Assembly (NCBI GenBank): GCA_035772785.1
Contig: JAOCPU010000002.1
Span: 806,001 to 870,000 of the forward strand
Length of the DNA stretch: 64,000 nucleotides
Direction: 5' to 3'
DNA from: Phlebiopsis flavidoalba
Taxonomy: Eukaryota > Basidiomycota > Agaricomycetes > Polyporales > Phanerochaetaceae
Of the stretch, positions 12,207 through 23,204 are shown piece after piece; position 1 is the stretch's first letter; each line of letters opens with the position of its first letter. A program made the translations under genes and the position numbers. The notes beneath the pieces are model-generated. The model saw only the letters and a list, made by a program, of their open reading frames with translations. It was not told the DNA's origin and ran no database searches.

Positions 12207-13370
12207 TCAAGACTTCATCTCTGCATCTTCATCCTTCTTCGCCAGCTCGTGCTTTTTCAGCAGCGCGTCGATCTCCGCGGGACGATAGATCTTCGCCTTC
12301 GGTCGCTGTTCGGCGTCGAGGGTCAAAGTGGCAAATTCCACTGATAAAGCATCAGGTCGTGAGTACGCGAGGCGAAGAATGCACGACTTACACTTCTCGC
12401 TACCGAGAGTGGTGCTGTCCATAGTCTTGCTCATCACCCGAAGAACAAGTCAATCGCCTCTTCTATCGCGATATCGTCCTTGTATTCTTGTTTCAGTAAA
12501 CTTTGCGTCCGTCCCACTATTAGCTCCGATGCATGTGGGCCTTCCACCCGGAGTAATTTCCTGATGGGTCGGAGTGGTAGAGTTGGAAGCTGTAGTGGGG
12601 GTCGTAGCCAGCGTATAGAAGCGAGACACCGAAGGGACGAAGGCCTGATAGTTTTTGTGTTATCTCGGCACTGAAGCAAAGCGCAGAGGATATAATTACC
12701 TCCGTGCTGGGTGTATCCCTGCTTCAAGTTACAGAGTGTCTGGGCGAGCATCTCTACGGGGATGTCTTCATTGTACTGGTATAGATGCCGCTGTGCATGG
12801 TCTCGCGCATAGTTGACCAACGAATTTGCATCCGCAGTGATGCCGGCTACGCCTGCGACAACATTCCTAAAGGAGTTGTGTGTTGAATAAGTGAGTAGGC
12901 GATGGCTTAAGTGGTACATACGAATTGAGCAAGAATATCTTCTCTCCACTACCACCGTATCCGCCGCTTTTGGTCTCAGAAAGGTCTAGCAGCTTTCCTG
13001 TCACCTTCTTCTCGGCCGCGAGAACGATTCCGTCTTTGGCAAGAACGACGCCGAGGACGGTTCCCGCGTGAGAAATTGCCTCCATGGCATACTCAACTGC
13101 ACCATGATGAGGTTCTGCTTGTGTGACGGGTCCTGCTTACTTACTCTGGTATAGTCGACCTAAAAACAGCCGTTAGAGTGTGAAGTAACGTCGCTGCGAT
13201 CCGCCAGGCGTACCTTCTGGCGAGAAGATTGTCGTACGGCCTATAAGCCAGTCATTGTCAGAGTTCTCGGATTCCTGGGGTACACTGAATGTACATACTA
13301 TCATAACGTCTGGCCTGGATAGAAACCAGGTCAGTAGTTTGTATGAGTTCCTGCGAGGAGAACGTACCAT
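12207..13370 (-). CDS. PRE9: 20S proteasome subunit alpha (PRE9/PSMA4)
   Basis: Structural alpha-ring subunit of the 20S proteasome. The start codon is alone in its exon: ATG at 13,368-13,370 is followed at once by GTACGT, and the next exon begins GCC after TCCAG, giving M-ARRYD. Further small exons give [10 protein letters not shown] and RLYQ, then (V/I)[126 protein letters not shown] and [20 protein letters not shown], ending EDAEMKS-stop. RPTxFSPEGR-type start and the GYTQHGG block identify an alpha subunit of the alpha-3/PSMA4 type. It needs only a few small corrections and is probably complete. Confidence 0.93.
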
Positions 13371-13588
13371 AATTGTACACGGTGATAATGAAGTAAATGG
13401 ATGGCAAGGTGAAGCTACAGTTACGCGTCTGCCTGCGTACGCGTCGATCGGATATTGCCGATCCATACTCAAGCGTCTATCTGGCTCGTTACTTGGCGGA
13501 TGCACCTTGAGTTGGCTACGTTTCATCCACTTGCTTTCTGTACTTGTGTAATAGACCTCGCCACATAAATCATCATAAATCTATCATC
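13371..13588. promoter_or_regulatory. Shared divergent promoter, PRE9 / CTR
   Basis: Only 218 bases separate the two start codons, so both upstream regions must overlap here. I see no obvious TATA box and cannot assign proteasome or copper-response sites by eye. Confidence 0.5.
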
Positions 13589-14348
13589 ATGGATCACGGT
13601 GACCACGGCGGACATAATATGCCCATGAAGCGGTGTGCTATGAACATGCTTTGGTACGCTCTGTCGCTTGAGGTTGCGCAGCATGGGGCCGACTAACCAC
13701 GAAGACCGTCCTCACACAATACAGGAACACTCAAAATAGAGGATACCTGCATTGTATTCCGCTCGTGGCACATTTCGACCACACACGCTTTCGTATTCTC
13801 ATGTTTCGCTATCGTCGCGCTGGGCGTCCTGTACGAATGGCTGCGGGAGGCGCAGAAGATTGCGGACCTCAAGATCGCTGCAACTCTCAGTGCGCAGAAC
13901 AAAGGAAAGGCAAGAGGGGGGACGGTGAGTGGTCGAAGCTCCCCTGAAATTGCCAGCGAAGAGGCCGGTTTGTTGACTGGTACTCGTTCTCCGAAGGAAT
14001 CGAAGGGGTACGTGGTGTTGTCTCATGGATTTTGTTCTCAATAATAGACTACCGTACGGTAGAGTTCGCATACCGCCGAGTATGCGTATCAGCAGGTCAA
14101 TCCTCTATGGAGCACAAGTGTTCCTGTCATTCTTCCTTATGCTTGTTTTCATGACATACAACGTGCGTTGCTCCTTCCCTCTGGCCGACCTCTGTGTAGT
14201 GACGCCCCTTCCTATTCGTCAGGCATACTTGATCCTTGCCACTGTGGTGGGCGCAGCTCTTGGTCACTACATTTTCAATTCCCATATGGACGTCGAAGGT
14301 GTGCTTGCCGGTTCGTCAGGGGTGGGGAAAGGCATGGCTTGTCATTAA
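13589..14348 (+). CDS. CTR-family copper transporter
   Basis: Trimeric high-affinity Cu(I) importer of the plasma or vacuolar membrane. The N terminus MDHGDHGGHNMPM is His/Met-rich, followed by KRCAMNMLW, a metal-binding lead into the first transmembrane segment. After an intron (GTACGC...ATACAG) comes NTQIEDTCIVFRSWHISTT and hydrophobic segment 1 (FAIVALGVLYEWLREAQ). A cytosolic loop with VSGRSSPEIASEEAG follows, then ILYGAQVFLSFFLMLVFMTY (segment 2) and LILATVVGAALGHYIFNS (segment 3, containing the family's GxxxG packing motif as GAALG). One extra A just after the first intron shifts the frame. The total of about 190-200 residues is typical. It is divergent from PRE9. Confidence 0.88.
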
Positions 14349-14753
14349 TCCATCTACAATCACGTTCCCTTTGGCTACATTCGTACTCATGTATTTGTTG
14401 GATGGTCGGATATATGCAAGTTAGTTTTGTTGCTTGACACACTCCCGAGTTGTAATTGTTGTCGTTTCGGACAGCGTTATAAAAACGTACGTCTAGTGAA
14501 ACTGTCCTCATCATGTCCTGGTATGGAATGTAGCATCGTGGTTGTGCTTGGCTCAAATGAAGAAAGAGATGGTATTACAGGAAGAAGCGACAGACAGCAT
14601 TTTGATACTCGGAGATGCAAGATACAATGTATGCAGGAACGCCCTGAGTGATCGACGCTAAACATGAGTGCACAATGAGCGGCTCTACAGTCTAGAGAAT
14701 GTGATTGGCAAAGGGATACCATTGAGGATCATCTACGAGGGCTTGTTAGACCG
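14349..14753. other. Convergent 3' region between CTR and SMD3
   Basis: The CTR and SMD3 genes converge here, so this should be 3' UTR sequence. Small frames on both strands have no support. Confidence 0.5.
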
Positions 14754-15369
14754 TTACCGCCTGATTCCGCGAGCAGCAGGTACACCACGACCACGACGAG
14801 CTACAGCAGTGATTAGTCTCAAGTGGCCAGTAAAGATATGATTAGCAGGGGCGTACCGTTTGCTAGATAATGACAGTGACAATGAGCGACACGGCGATAG
14901 AAAAAGGAAGCACAAGCGCACCTCGCATGATAGTCGCACGTCCACGAGCCGTACCGATACCTCTACCCTTCATTGCATTAGGGCCAACGCGTTTGAACCT
15001 GAACACAGGTAGTCAGTAGTGCATAAATTATGGGTGTTAGCCTCTACTTACATAGGAGCATTCTGGAGCATGTCTGGGACGATGAAGAAGCGAACCATGC
15101 TGCCGCGAATGTACACTTGATCGAGCTGAGTGACGCGACCATCACGTCCAGTCACAGTGATATCCTTCAAACGCGATGTTCAGGTTATCCCTCGGCTGTA
15201 AGATGTTGTCCAACAATGTCAATAGAAACTCGTGACTATGAGGCAATTACACGTACCCTCCGCGAGCTTTCCACGGTAGAGTTGGCCAGTTTTTCAGCTC
15301 AACGGTGATAACATGCCCGAGAGATTCATGGAGGAGCTTCACTGGAACACCAAGGCCGGAGGTCGACAT
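14754..15369 (-). CDS. SMD3: Small nuclear ribonucleoprotein Sm D3
   Basis: Component of the heptameric Sm ring of spliceosomal U1, U2, U4 and U5 snRNPs. Reads [35 protein letters not shown] (Sm1 motif), an intron, then DNLNI with one shift, [20 protein letters not shown] and [19 protein letters not shown] (Sm2 motif with IRG). After another intron come [24 protein letters not shown] residues and the Arg/Gly-rich tail ending AARGIRR-stop. The RG tail is the usual site of symmetric arginine methylation in this family. At about 125-130 residues it is full length. Confidence 0.93.
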
Positions 15370-15730
15370 GTTGGAGGAACTGGTGGTCGGTTGGTGGTGG
15401 TCGGTGCGTGCAAGGTGTTCTAACTTCTGTCAGGCGCCGTTTCCCAAAACGGTAATGACATCAATTCGCGCCTGCGCTAGTCGCACCGACGTTGACCGCG
15501 GCCATAAAGGCTGCAACTGCTGCGTTGCCTTCTATGTTGACTAAATTCTAGACTGTAGTGCCTACACGCATGTTGCTGTGTTAATATGAACATCTTCGTT
15601 TATCTCGAGTCACGCCGCTTTCGCTTCGCGAAGACGCATCCTTTGCGTTGATGGCGGTTCTCAGGAGCGTAAAGGATTGTTTTACCTACTCTAATATTTG
15701 CCAGTGGAATAACAGTTGGACTTAAAGATA
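15370..15730. other. Intergenic between SMD3 promoter and TSR1 end
   Basis: Holds the SMD3 upstream region and the TSR1 3' flank. No RNA or protein gene seen. Confidence 0.45.
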
Positions 15731-18615
15731 TTACTCCTCCATCTGAGCATCGCCGTCAGTAGCTGCTTGAGCGTCGCCAAGCCTCCACAGTTCACTCCTC
15801 CACTTCGGGTAGACACGTTTTGTATAGTGCCATACATACAGTATCCATTTGCGATATTTGCCCGTCGAAATGTGCTTTGAAGTATCCGTGGGTACCCAAC
15901 GACTCCTTGATGTGACCCGTTTCTTCCATGTTTGGTATGCAGCAGTTGTATGGGTTTATAATAGGCGACATCGTCTACAAAAAATGAGTGGTGTACGGCT
16001 TTTAGGAGAAGACTGCCCACCTGCGTTGAAGAACATGTATCGTACAGTGGCCGTTTTGCGATGAACTTTGAATGGATGCCCACTCAAGACGATGCGTTTT
16101 AGCGATGATTCGTGTAGTGTCTGTATTCAGGAAGCTGCCCATCGCAACGAGTTCGGGAGCTGATAAATCAGTTCAAATTAGCGAGAGCCTCGTCCAAAGT
16201 CAAGGATGCGTACCCTGAGAGAGTCATCTGTTTCACGCAGCAGCATGCATGGCTGTGCGCCGAAGATGACGGGTCCGTAAGTCGTCGCGACATAGGTAGC
16301 ACCGTGTCGAAGGTATTTTTCGAACTTGTGGACATTATTTGCGCCTTTGCCACCCCCTCGAGTGTGCTGGCTATATACCGGATTGACACGTAACCGTCGC
16401 GGACCGACGCAGAGGATGAGAGGGTCCTGTAACGACAGTTCAATAGTTATGAATTGGTGTGACCATGGGAAGGTTACCTTCGACCTCACGGGCTCATCGT
16501 ATTCGGTATTGCGCTGCACAGGTGAAATTGAGAACCGACTTCTTATGTTCGTGCTGCAACAGCCCAAAGACAATGAACGGCGAGTGAGTGACTTCGGCGG
16601 CTTCTTTTGGTGCGTCTTTGAGGTAGACTGTGACGCGATTACCGGGCTTTAAGATTGGAATGAGTTTAAATTATAGAGCTACAAGTTCAGAGTCGACGCA
16701 CTTTTGGATCGCATTGAGATCTTCCTCGGCGCGCCGTCTCACTGTTCGCTCCGTCCGCTTGAAATCCTCAAATTGGAATATCCGGGCAGAATAAATAGTC
16801 GCGAGGAAGGTTCTCGTACGGGTCCCAGGGGCTTGTTCGGAACGATCGTAGACCGCGATACCGTTGGAAACGCAACGGGCAGCCACGTTCATGGGGGTAT
16901 CGATTTCATCAGGAAACTGGAGGTCGTCCTCTTCCTCTCGTTTGCGGTCTCGCCACGTTTGAAGTCTAGGAGGTCGGGTTTTAGAAGGAGCGAACTCAAA
17001 CGAATGGACACACAACTCACTGCCTGTCCTCTTCCTCTACGTCAAGTTCCTCAAAATCTTCGAACGCTACACTTTTGCGCGGCCGTCAGTAGCCATCTCA
17101 GTATCGTCCTCCGCCAGCTCTACCATGTCTTCTTCGGCATCCACCTCGTCCATGACAGCCTCGCCGCCCTCCGCATCACCCTCTTCATCCTCGTCGTCGC
17201 TTGCGTCGACTATCCATGCGGCCTGATACTCGCTCGTACCCCGCGGCACACGTCTCACGACTTTGGGCGTGGTACCTTTTTTGGCATCTGGGATAGCATC
17301 CCCAGGACCAGGTAAATGTGGCGCGCCAGACATTTCTTCCTCCGTCGGCCACGTCTGTTCGTTTGCGAGATCATCCGGCTCGTTACTTGAGACCAGGGAG
17401 TCAGCGTCGTCCGTGTTCGGCTCAGCTAGCAGAGAAGGTTCGACGTCCATAGATGCGACCTGGGAAGGCTTCTGGGATCGGGGGAGAGGCGCAGACATGA
17501 TCTACAGTGTGTTATGTCACATGCCGTACAGGCCAGGCCAGTGTCACATACCTTAGATATCTGGAAGTCACCGAAGTTGGGAACGTGAATGAGCCTGTTA
17601 GGCGACAATGAAGAGCCTCGAACGATGCCAGTAATCGCGAGACTTCCTTCGGCCCACTCTACGTTCTCGCCAAGCAGATAGGTCGGCCTTCGCGCCATTT
17701 GACATCTTCTGGCTTTCCCTCACAGATAGCACGCAGAGCGTTTAGTTTCTCAGCGCTGGCGTGGAGGTCAAATACTCTGTTCTGTGAAGGAACGAAGTAT
17801 TGAATAAAGGAGAGGCGTGACTTCAAAAATTCCAGTTTTGGCTTTGGGGTCCATCGGCGAGGGAGAAGCGACAACAGTCACGACTTCTGGGAGACCCTGT
17901 GACTGGAGGATACGAAGGAGAGTATCACCCCACTGATCGACTTCTACGTCAGATAAAGCGCAAAAACAACGTAATCAGCTACGCGACAGGCATCGAGAGC
18001 TGAATAAAGCCGTTTGTACGGAACGTTAATAAATTGGACGGAGGTCTTGAAGCGGTCTGCCCTACGGGAGTGGGTTTACAGGAGGTGGGGTTAGCTACTG
18101 AATCGACACAAAATGTACAACACGCACCTCAGCTTCCACCAGCCATGTTGAGGAATGTCCTCCGAAAGATCCAGAGGCTCCGCCAAAGCAGCGATGACCG
18201 ATTCAGGGTCGACGTCTGAAGTGAGGGGCACAACAGCCACTATCCTTGGGACTCCATCGGACCCGTTTGAAAAGACGTTGTGGCAGACACTATTGCCTGT
18301 CTTTTTTGTACTTGTATCTGCTTCGCGTGGTTTTTGCGATTCAGACGGGTTTGTGCAGCGTTCGCAGCGGAATGCGTTGGTTTTAGGTGACTGCTGGCTG
18401 AGTTTGCCTTGAACAAGGTTCAGCAATGATGACCAATTGTGGGCTGAAATGCAAGACCTTTGGCAGCTTCTTTCAATGAGCCCTTCGTGGCATGCTTCGA
18501 CTTGAACGGCTTGTTTTGCTAATAAGGTCGTAAATACCGACTAAGCCGTGCGCCATGGACGAAGCGCACCTGCTTGAGGGTCGGACGAGACGGTGATGAT
18601 GATGAGCGGATTGCA
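15731..18615 (-). CDS. TSR1: Pre-40S ribosome biogenesis factor TSR1
   Basis: GTPase-like assembly factor (lacking GTPase activity in yeast) that binds late pre-40S particles in nucleus and cytoplasm. The N terminus is His-rich (MQSAHHHH), then RPTLKQ, intron, [18 protein letters not shown] and [15 protein letters not shown]. The G-like domain follows with [19 protein letters not shown], the AARP2CN segment ([53 protein letters not shown]) and a long acidic region ([16 protein letters not shown]). The C-terminal DUF663 part includes [96 protein letters not shown] and KRVYPKW. It ends [12 protein letters not shown]. Every expected block is present in order, across several introns and frame shifts. 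Confidence 0.93.
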
Positions 18616-18789
18616 TAACTTCTTGCGTTCCACAGTTATATTGGAAACGTCTTGTCGATGTTTACGCGCAGACGCATGTAGAGAATATGGAGAGCTCTCG
18701 GAGACCCTCAGCACTTTCGATCTATGGGCGTCTCTGAAATTTCTGCTGATGCCAGAGAAGCGCCCGATGTCCTACTGGCGTAAAAAAAG

Positions 18790-18865
18790 TGAGTCGGCCC
18801 AGGATCGAAACTGAGGACCTTCTGTGTGTTAGACAGATGCGATAACCAGCTACGCCCACCGACCC
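18790..18865 (-). tRNA. tRNA-Val (AAC)
   Basis: Read on the minus strand: acceptor stem GGGTCGG pairs with CCGACTC (one G-U), discriminator A. The D arm contains TAGCTGGTTAT flanked by GCG/CGC. The anticodon stem-loop is TCTGT-CTAACAC-ACAGA, giving anticodon AAC. The T arm CTCAG...CTGGG has TTTCGATC, one base longer than the usual seven, probably a homopolymer error. A T7 run follows directly and would serve as Pol III terminator. There is no intron. It sits alone between TSR1 and the EamA transporter. Confidence 0.9.
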
Positions 18866-19039
18866 GATATATCTCAAGGGAGTGTTGTGTGATATAATCT
18901 TTTAATAATCGCGCTCAGTCTCGCCAATATTGCCTCATCAAGCTAGCAGCGAGCACTTGCTATCAACCTTCAGTGGGCTTTGCCCATGTCCACCTTGCTC
19001 TAACCATCTCTCGCACATACTTCCCCTGTAAATCAGACC

Positions 19040-20683
19040 ATGGACACAACTGTTGTGTGGAGGTTTGGGGAAGGCCGTTTCGCATGGAAGTAGGAAGGCT
19101 CGCAGGAAGTATGCTATTGGTATCGGCCTGCTCATGTGCGTGGTCTTCCTGTGGACCGCGGGGCGTCGAACTTCGTGACCCAGGTAACTCGACTTATCTG
19201 CAATCCAAACTGGAGCTGAGACGGGCACAGGACCTTTTTCAAGATGGATATACCAAACCGTTCTGGTACGTCCTTGCCTACACACAACGATTCAAATGCT
19301 CACTTCAAGAAGGATAACGTACATGAACACAGCTTCGTTCACACTATATTTATTACCGTATCTAATACGACGTGCGGCGGGAAACGATAAGTCGAGGGCG
19401 TACGTAACTATATCGTCGCATCTGAGGTATATGCGTATATTGACTCTTCCCAGGTCATCTGAAGGATACCAGCCGCTACACACGGAGACTCATCATCATG
19501 ATGCTTTCCCTGAGGTATGAGCTGTGATTATTGAAAGCCATCAAAGCGTCACCTCATTCTGACAGATAACTGAGCACGTATACGACGAGGCCTCGCAGCC
19601 GTTAACGAGACGCCAAACGGCGAGATTAGCAGCATGGTTCTGCTTCTTGTGGTTCATTGCCAATTGGGCGCTCAACGCAGCCCTCGAATATACTAGTGTT
19701 GGCTAGTGCCACTATCCTCTCGAGCATGAGCGGTAAGAAGGCACGCGACCGTTTCGTGTCGTTGCTCACGAACCTACTACAGGATTCTTTACCCTCGCAA
19801 TTGGTCGTCTGTTCCAGAGTGGAAAGTCTGACTGTGGTCAAGATCATGGCAGTTTTAACGAGGTAAGTACTATCGACATGGCTGTACCGACTGCGATCAA
19901 CGTGCTCTAGTTTTGGCGGTGTCGTCCTAGTATCACTCTCCGACTCGTCAGGCACGGACCCTGAAACAACCCCCGCTCCCGGCTCCTCACCACCAGGGAG
20001 CTCATTCGGCCCCGCACCTATCGTGGGGGACTGTCTCGCGCTGCTTTCCGCTCTCTTTTATGCGCTCTACGTAACATTGTTGAAAGTCGGGATCCCAGGA
20101 AGAATCTCGCTAGTGTGGACCATGCAACTATTCTTCGGCTTCGTCACGGCCTCTTCAACGTGCTTTTTTCTTGGCCTATTGGCATGTTGCTACATTTCGC
20201 ACACGCAAATGGAGAGTGTTCGAGCTCCCCATCTCCAACAAGGCCGTGGTGGCTATTCTTATCAACGACGACCTGAGATACTATCCTCTCGTGTTTCCCG
20301 GCAGGCAGCTAACATGCGAGTCTTCCTCCGGGTAGATGGGCATAACATTGTCCAGCGACTACCTGTACGCACTAGCTATGCTGAGAAGACTACTCCCGCT
20401 CGTGGGTAACGATCGGACTTTCTCTCACGATGCCCCTTGCGGTTGTCGGAGATTTCTTCTTACACAAGCCGTGGTAAAGCTGCAGGTGATCCTTGGCGCA
20501 GCCGTTGTTCTGTTGAGCTTTGTCGCAGTCGGGGTTGAAGACTCTCGAAACAACGGTCAGAAAGATTTGATCTCGGGCAAATCCCTAGATGAAGAGAGGG
20601 CTGCGGCAGCAGCTGACGATGCAGAGGAGGAAGTTAGCTTAGATTCCCCACGCTGTGTCATCGTAGTGCAGGACCATTTGTAG
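19040..20683 (+). CDS. EamA/DMT transporter, SLC35F5-like
   Basis: Ten-helix drug/metabolite-superfamily membrane protein; fungal relatives are usually vacuolar, substrate unknown. Pieces in order: MDTTVVWRFGEGRFAW, YAIGIGLLMCVVFLWTA-type helix ending SNFVTQ, YMNTASFTLYLLPYLIRR, an intervening loop, RLAAWFCFLWFIANWALNAA, YTSVGSATILSSMSG, FFTLAIGRLF, VEKLTVVKIMAVLT-type segment, SFGGVVLVSLSDS, a Pro/Ser loop, GDCLALLSALFYALYVTLLK, MQLFFGFVGLFN, VVAILINA, TLSSDYLYALAML, MPLAVVGDFFLHK and LQVILGAAVVLLSFVAVGVE. The tail is acidic (DAEEEVSLDS). The two-repeat EamA architecture is clear. At least six one-base shifts break the frame. The start is the first ATG giving the expected basic lead before helix 1. 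Confidence 0.83.
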
Positions 20684-21130
20684 ATTTCATGGGTGTACGT
20701 GGCTATGTATAGGTTTTTTGTTCTCGGAGCGAGACCTCGTCTACAGCCGAACCGGTCTGTGTGACACCTTCGCATGTATTTGCTATGACCAGTGAACATT
20801 GCCGCGTTTGCAGCACGCACCTGGTCAGCTCTCGTCGGTGTCTGTCTGGGCAGAAAGCAACGCCAGGGTCGGACGATTGTCGGGCAAGGCTGAGCACATG
20901 CATGATCGAAGGAACCAGAGGGACTGCCCTCTTTGGTTACCTCGGCAAATGCCGGGAGGACGTGGTCAATATACGTGGCCGCAGCGAGAGCCATTCATTC
21001 TCCATCTCCCCTCCCTCTTCCACGTACGCCCGCAGTTGCTTAATCCCCTACAAGACCAGGTCCTTCCTTCTCGTCCCCTCACCTCCACGTAACGACTCTT
21101 AAAACCTTCGCCCACCTGCCACCTCGCACC
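20684..21130. other. Intergenic; upstream region of the bZIP gene
   Basis: A minus-strand open frame covers most of this stretch but lacks recognisable motifs. I take the region as the 3' flank of the transporter and promoter of the bZIP gene. Confidence 0.4.
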
Positions 21131-22330
21131 ATGAAGCGTTCAGCAGACTCCGCCTTTGTTGTCGGATCGCTCCCAGGACACACCAGGCCCCTCCTACCCT
21201 CCACCATCCCCTTCCCCCTCCACCGACGCACCAGAATGTCCGCACTCGCTCGAAAGCGTTCCCGCTCAGAAATTTACACCCGAGGAACGCAAAGAGGCCC
21301 GCGCACACCGCAACCGCATCGCTGCCCAGAACTCCCGCGACCGACGCAAAGCGCAGTTTGGTCAACCTTGAGCGTCGGGTTGCCGAGCTCGAGGAGGAGA
21401 ACAGACAGCTGCGGGCGGGCATGAGTGCACCTGCTCCTTCATATTCAACAGAGCTTTTTTTTTTTGGGGGGGGGGGGTCGGGGACTTCACTGGAGCGTCA
21501 GAAGGAGATGGCTAGGGAAAAGGAGAACCAAGAGTTGAGAGAGAGGATCAAGACTCTCGAGAACGGCCTGGGACGCCGTTGTCAAGGCCCTCGCGGCCTC
21601 TGGTCTACCTTTCGTTGTCCCCATTCCACCCTCATCAACACCCGAACAATTAGCAACTGCGCCGTCACGACCCCAAGTGGTACAGCTCACTCACGCGTAC
21701 CCACTTTCACCCGCACCATCAAAACACCCTCATCGAGTTCCTGTTTTTGAGTTTGACGAGTTCGAGCCCACTCGCCACCTAGCACGGGTGGCGACCACCG
21801 ATGCCCCTCTTTTATCTTCGGTGCCCCAGCAGCGGGTGGACTCGCTACAAATCAGCTTGAACTTGACTCCCACCCTTCCCCGTCGTCAAACACCTTCCGC
21901 CACGTCGACGCCAGAGCCAACGAACGCAGCGGCACTCGTGGACGAAGGCGTTATGGACGATCTCCTCCGCGAGATCCTCGTACCGTCGCCCCTCCTCTCG
22001 TCTACGCCTCTGCCTCTCGGCACTTTCGAAATCGCCACCCCACAGAAAACCGCGTCCCCCGGGACGACGGGAGTAGCGCTGACCGAGCCGATGGCCGACT
22101 GGGAAGGTGAAGCGGAGATGCAAAGACTACTCGACATGCTCCCCGATGTCTCGTCCAACGTGGATTCACCAGTACTGCTCACAGACGTGCAAGACTTCCC
22201 CCCAAACACTCGACCTCGGGATGTCTATATGGGACATGACGCTCTCGTCGCCGACTATCTCAGCGTTCTGAGCACCCCAAATATCTTCCAACGTATCGGA
22301 CTTCAGGTTTTCTTTGTGTCCTCCGTCTAA
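21131..22330 (+). CDS. HAC1/XBP1-like bZIP transcription factor
   Basis: DNA-binding protein probably acting in the unfolded protein response. After MKRSADSAFVVGSLPGHT and a Pro-rich stretch in another frame, the basic region reads EERKEARAHRNRIAAQNSRD, then RRKAQF. The NRxAAQxSRxRRK pattern is that of HAC1/XBP1. The leucine zipper begins LERRVAELEEENRQLRAG and continues after a break as MAREKENQELRERIKTLENG. The remaining ~230 residues are acidic and Ser/Pro/Thr-rich (FEFDEFEPTRHLARV, DDLLREILVPSPLL, MADWEGEAEMQRLLDMLPDV), as expected of an activation domain. A T/G homopolymer block at about 21,456-21,478 splits the zipper. Other bZIP classes are possible, but the basic region favours HAC1. 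Confidence 0.82.
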
Positions 22331-23204
22331 TTTATAATCACCTGTTCTCAGTATCTCTAGGTTTTTAGTTCGATTTTTTCCCCTGGATTTCTTTCCTCGA
22401 TACATGTATCGACAAAGGCCTCGCATCCTCCCACGGACCCCTCAGTCGCAGCACTTCGTTTACGTTCATCAACTGGTTTCTACTCACGTCTTCTTCGATG
22501 CATGTCTCCTTGCCGCCGCCGCAGTCGCGAGCTTTTCTCCCCTTTGGGTTGACGAATAGTCTCTGCGACGGGTGGTCAGTGAGCGCTCGGGTTATGTAGT
22601 AGCTACATTAGTTTGGATGTTCTCGTCGAGCAGTAACTTTGGTAGAAATGGAAACACTTGCAAAGGCTCTCCATGTTTGAGTAGTGCGCATGAATTTTCT
22701 GTGGTCGTGCGAGAGATGGGTCTTCGCGTAAGATCTACTCAGCACCTCTGATGGAGTACCTCATGTCATGCCGCGAGCTATGACAACTACACCCTCGGTA
22801 TGTGCTCAAGGAACTATATAATCCTTTAGGCTGCGCGAGGCACCTCGACGCTGCACGGCCGCCATCATTTCAGACTCTGTCCCAGCGGTCCGAAGATGCT
22901 GGCATCGGGCTTTCCGCGTGTGGTCGGTTCTGAATTTCTCCCCGGACTCCGACGGTGCACAGGCGCAGACACCCGACCTGCCCAACCAGACCTGGTGTAT
23001 ACTTTCTACTTCTCTCCACGTTCCCCAGCATAAAGCGAGGAGAGGAGGATACCACATTACCCCAATCCTCAGTAAGTCTACTCTGTTTGCGTATCTGGAG
23101 TTTAGTAGGGCGCGAGGCAGTGAGCCATCGGCTAACACGTCTACGAGCAGTTCTTCGCTTCGTCGCTGTTGACGTAGAAGGTCCAACGTCTTCCCTACGC
23201 GTCA
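22331..23204. other. 3' flank of bZIP gene and upstream region of CLC
   Basis: Long non-coding stretch. A conventional splice 22,305-22,350 (CTTCAG/GTTTTC to TTCTCAG) could alter the bZIP C terminus. Apart from that I see nothing. Confidence 0.4.

Noticed and set aside
20557..20994. 145-codon minus-strand frame
   Set aside because: It overlaps the 3' end of the EamA gene and the bZIP promoter, and has no recognisable features.
22440..22530. Possible Ire1-type non-conventional splice loops (TCGCAGC and CCGCAGTC about 65 bases apart) after the bZIP gene
   Set aside because: They lie more than 100 bases beyond the stop codon, the first stem is only three pairs, and CNGCNG-like words are common in GC-rich DNA.
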